Assembly: GCF_000758625.1 (NCBI RefSeq) | Contig: NZ_CP009283.1 | Span: 2,119,501-2,183,500 of the forward strand | From: Paenibacillus sp. FSL R7-0273 | GTDB lineage: Bacteria > Bacillota > Bacilli > Paenibacillales > Paenibacillaceae | DNA length: 64,000 nucleotides | Direction: 5' to 3' | Shown here: piece by piece, positions 63,581-64,000 of the stretch | Position numbering within the stretch: the stretch's first letter is position 1 | Layout: the number at the start of each line of letters is the position of its first letter | Notes under the pieces: generated by a model | The model's input: the letters and a program-made list of their open reading frames with translations, nothing else | What the model was told of the DNA's origin: nothing | The model's database searches: none | Program-made: the position numbers and the translations under genes

Positions 63581-64000
63581 ATGGAATATGGACTTGGAAA
63601 TCTGGCGGCGTATATACATTGGGTGCTGGCCAAGCCGGCGGTGCCGGGCTGGGAGGACATCCGGCAAACCGTGTCCGGGCACACACTCTACTACATTTAC
63701 AGCGGGAAGGGTGTATTCCGGTGCGAGGGAGAGGAGCAGGAGGTTGAAGCGGGAATGGTGGTATACCTTTGGCCCGGCTTGCCGCTTCACATGAAATCCT
63801 CCGGCTCTCATCCCTTACGGATGACGATGCTGCTGTTCGATTGCGCTTTGCTTGGGGTAAGCGAGGAGGGCTGGGGGACGCCTGAACCCATTGACAGGCT
63901 GAGGCTGCCCTTTCTTATGCAATTGACCGGTGACCGGATGAAAAGGATCGGCAGACTTTTCCGGGAGGCGGAGTCGGAATGGGTGCCGGGGGATTTGGTG
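63581..64000 (+). CDS. AraC-family regulator, N-terminal part, cut by the window end
   Basis: The first 140 residues are present, open to the window edge. ATG 63581 follows TTGGAGG. The segment shows a cupin-like sensing domain (SGHTLYYIYSGKGVFRCEG, EVEAGMVVYLWPGLPLHMK) as in AraC regulators that respond to sugars. The DNA-binding domain would lie beyond the end. Divergent to the GH2-lpl operon, it is the likely regulator of that operon; this is inferred from position. Confidence 0.75.
   Translation, partial: MEYGLGNLAAYIHWVLAKPAVPGWEDIRQTVSGHTLYYIYSGKGVFRCEGEEQEVEAGMVVYLWPGLPLHMKSSGSHPLRMTMLLFDCALLGVSEEGWGTPEPIDRLRLPFLMQLTGDRMKRIGRLFREAESEWVPGDLV

Overview
The window looks like chromosomal DNA of a spore-forming, Gram-positive Paenibacillus or close relative. 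Support comes from the SLH-anchored exoenzyme, the LplB/LplC-type sugar transporter, PrkA, an AbrB-like regulator with Spo0A boxes, a 3D-domain wall enzyme, LiaFSR, strong GGAGG ribosome sites, and SAM-I, T-box and cobalamin leaders. The genus is an inference from gene content. I found no rRNA, tRNA, insertion sequence, prophage or CRISPR array.

Layout. 1-12980: a cobalamin leader cut by the window edge, then a tightly packed operon for cobalt uptake (cbiMNQO) and the oxygen-independent corrin pathway (a fused cbiH-cbiX, then cbiJ, C, D, ET, L, F, G, A). From cbiH on, the order is that of the Bacillus megaterium operon, and the route ends at cobyrinate a,c-diamide. 13034-16561: a ROK fructokinase, a run of three hairpins, an HRDC protein, and corA on the minus strand behind a long leader with a possible leader peptide. 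16606-19053: SAM-I-controlled metA and metI. 19242-25147: mqnC for menaquinone and a 1429-residue wall-anchored double nucleotidase. 25283-29125: a small HTH gene, an SPFH gene with an RHH gene too short for usual ORF cut-offs, and T-box-controlled thrS. 29267-37616: a 3D-domain protein, a 44-residue protein, liaFSR, and htrA followed by a two-component system. 37676-41708: ispH, aroF and a GSI-beta type glnA.

42177-45910: a GH94-like phosphorylase and an unrecognised beta-sandwich-like protein, with LacI/CcpA-type operator sites upstream. 46007-50825: serC, trmL, an AbrB-like zinc-finger regulator, a 34-residue membrane protein, a NAGPA-like protein with a coiled-coil partner, and an atypical response regulator. 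50893-53903: a PLP aminotransferase and an ABC pair. 53904-55720: a 660-base non-coding stretch with four interrupted palindromes, then a GC-rich DUF2161 gene whose translation start lies in an array of 49-bp tandem repeats. 55916-64000: prkA, then a minus-strand sugar operon (GH2 enzyme, binding lipoprotein, LplB, LplC) divergent from an AraC-family gene cut by the window end.

The most unusual signals are the 49-bp repeat array, in which every full copy carries a Shine-Dalgarno sequence and an ATG; the corA leader; the palindrome cluster at 54115-54304; and the CbiH-CbiX fusion with its histidine-rich tail.
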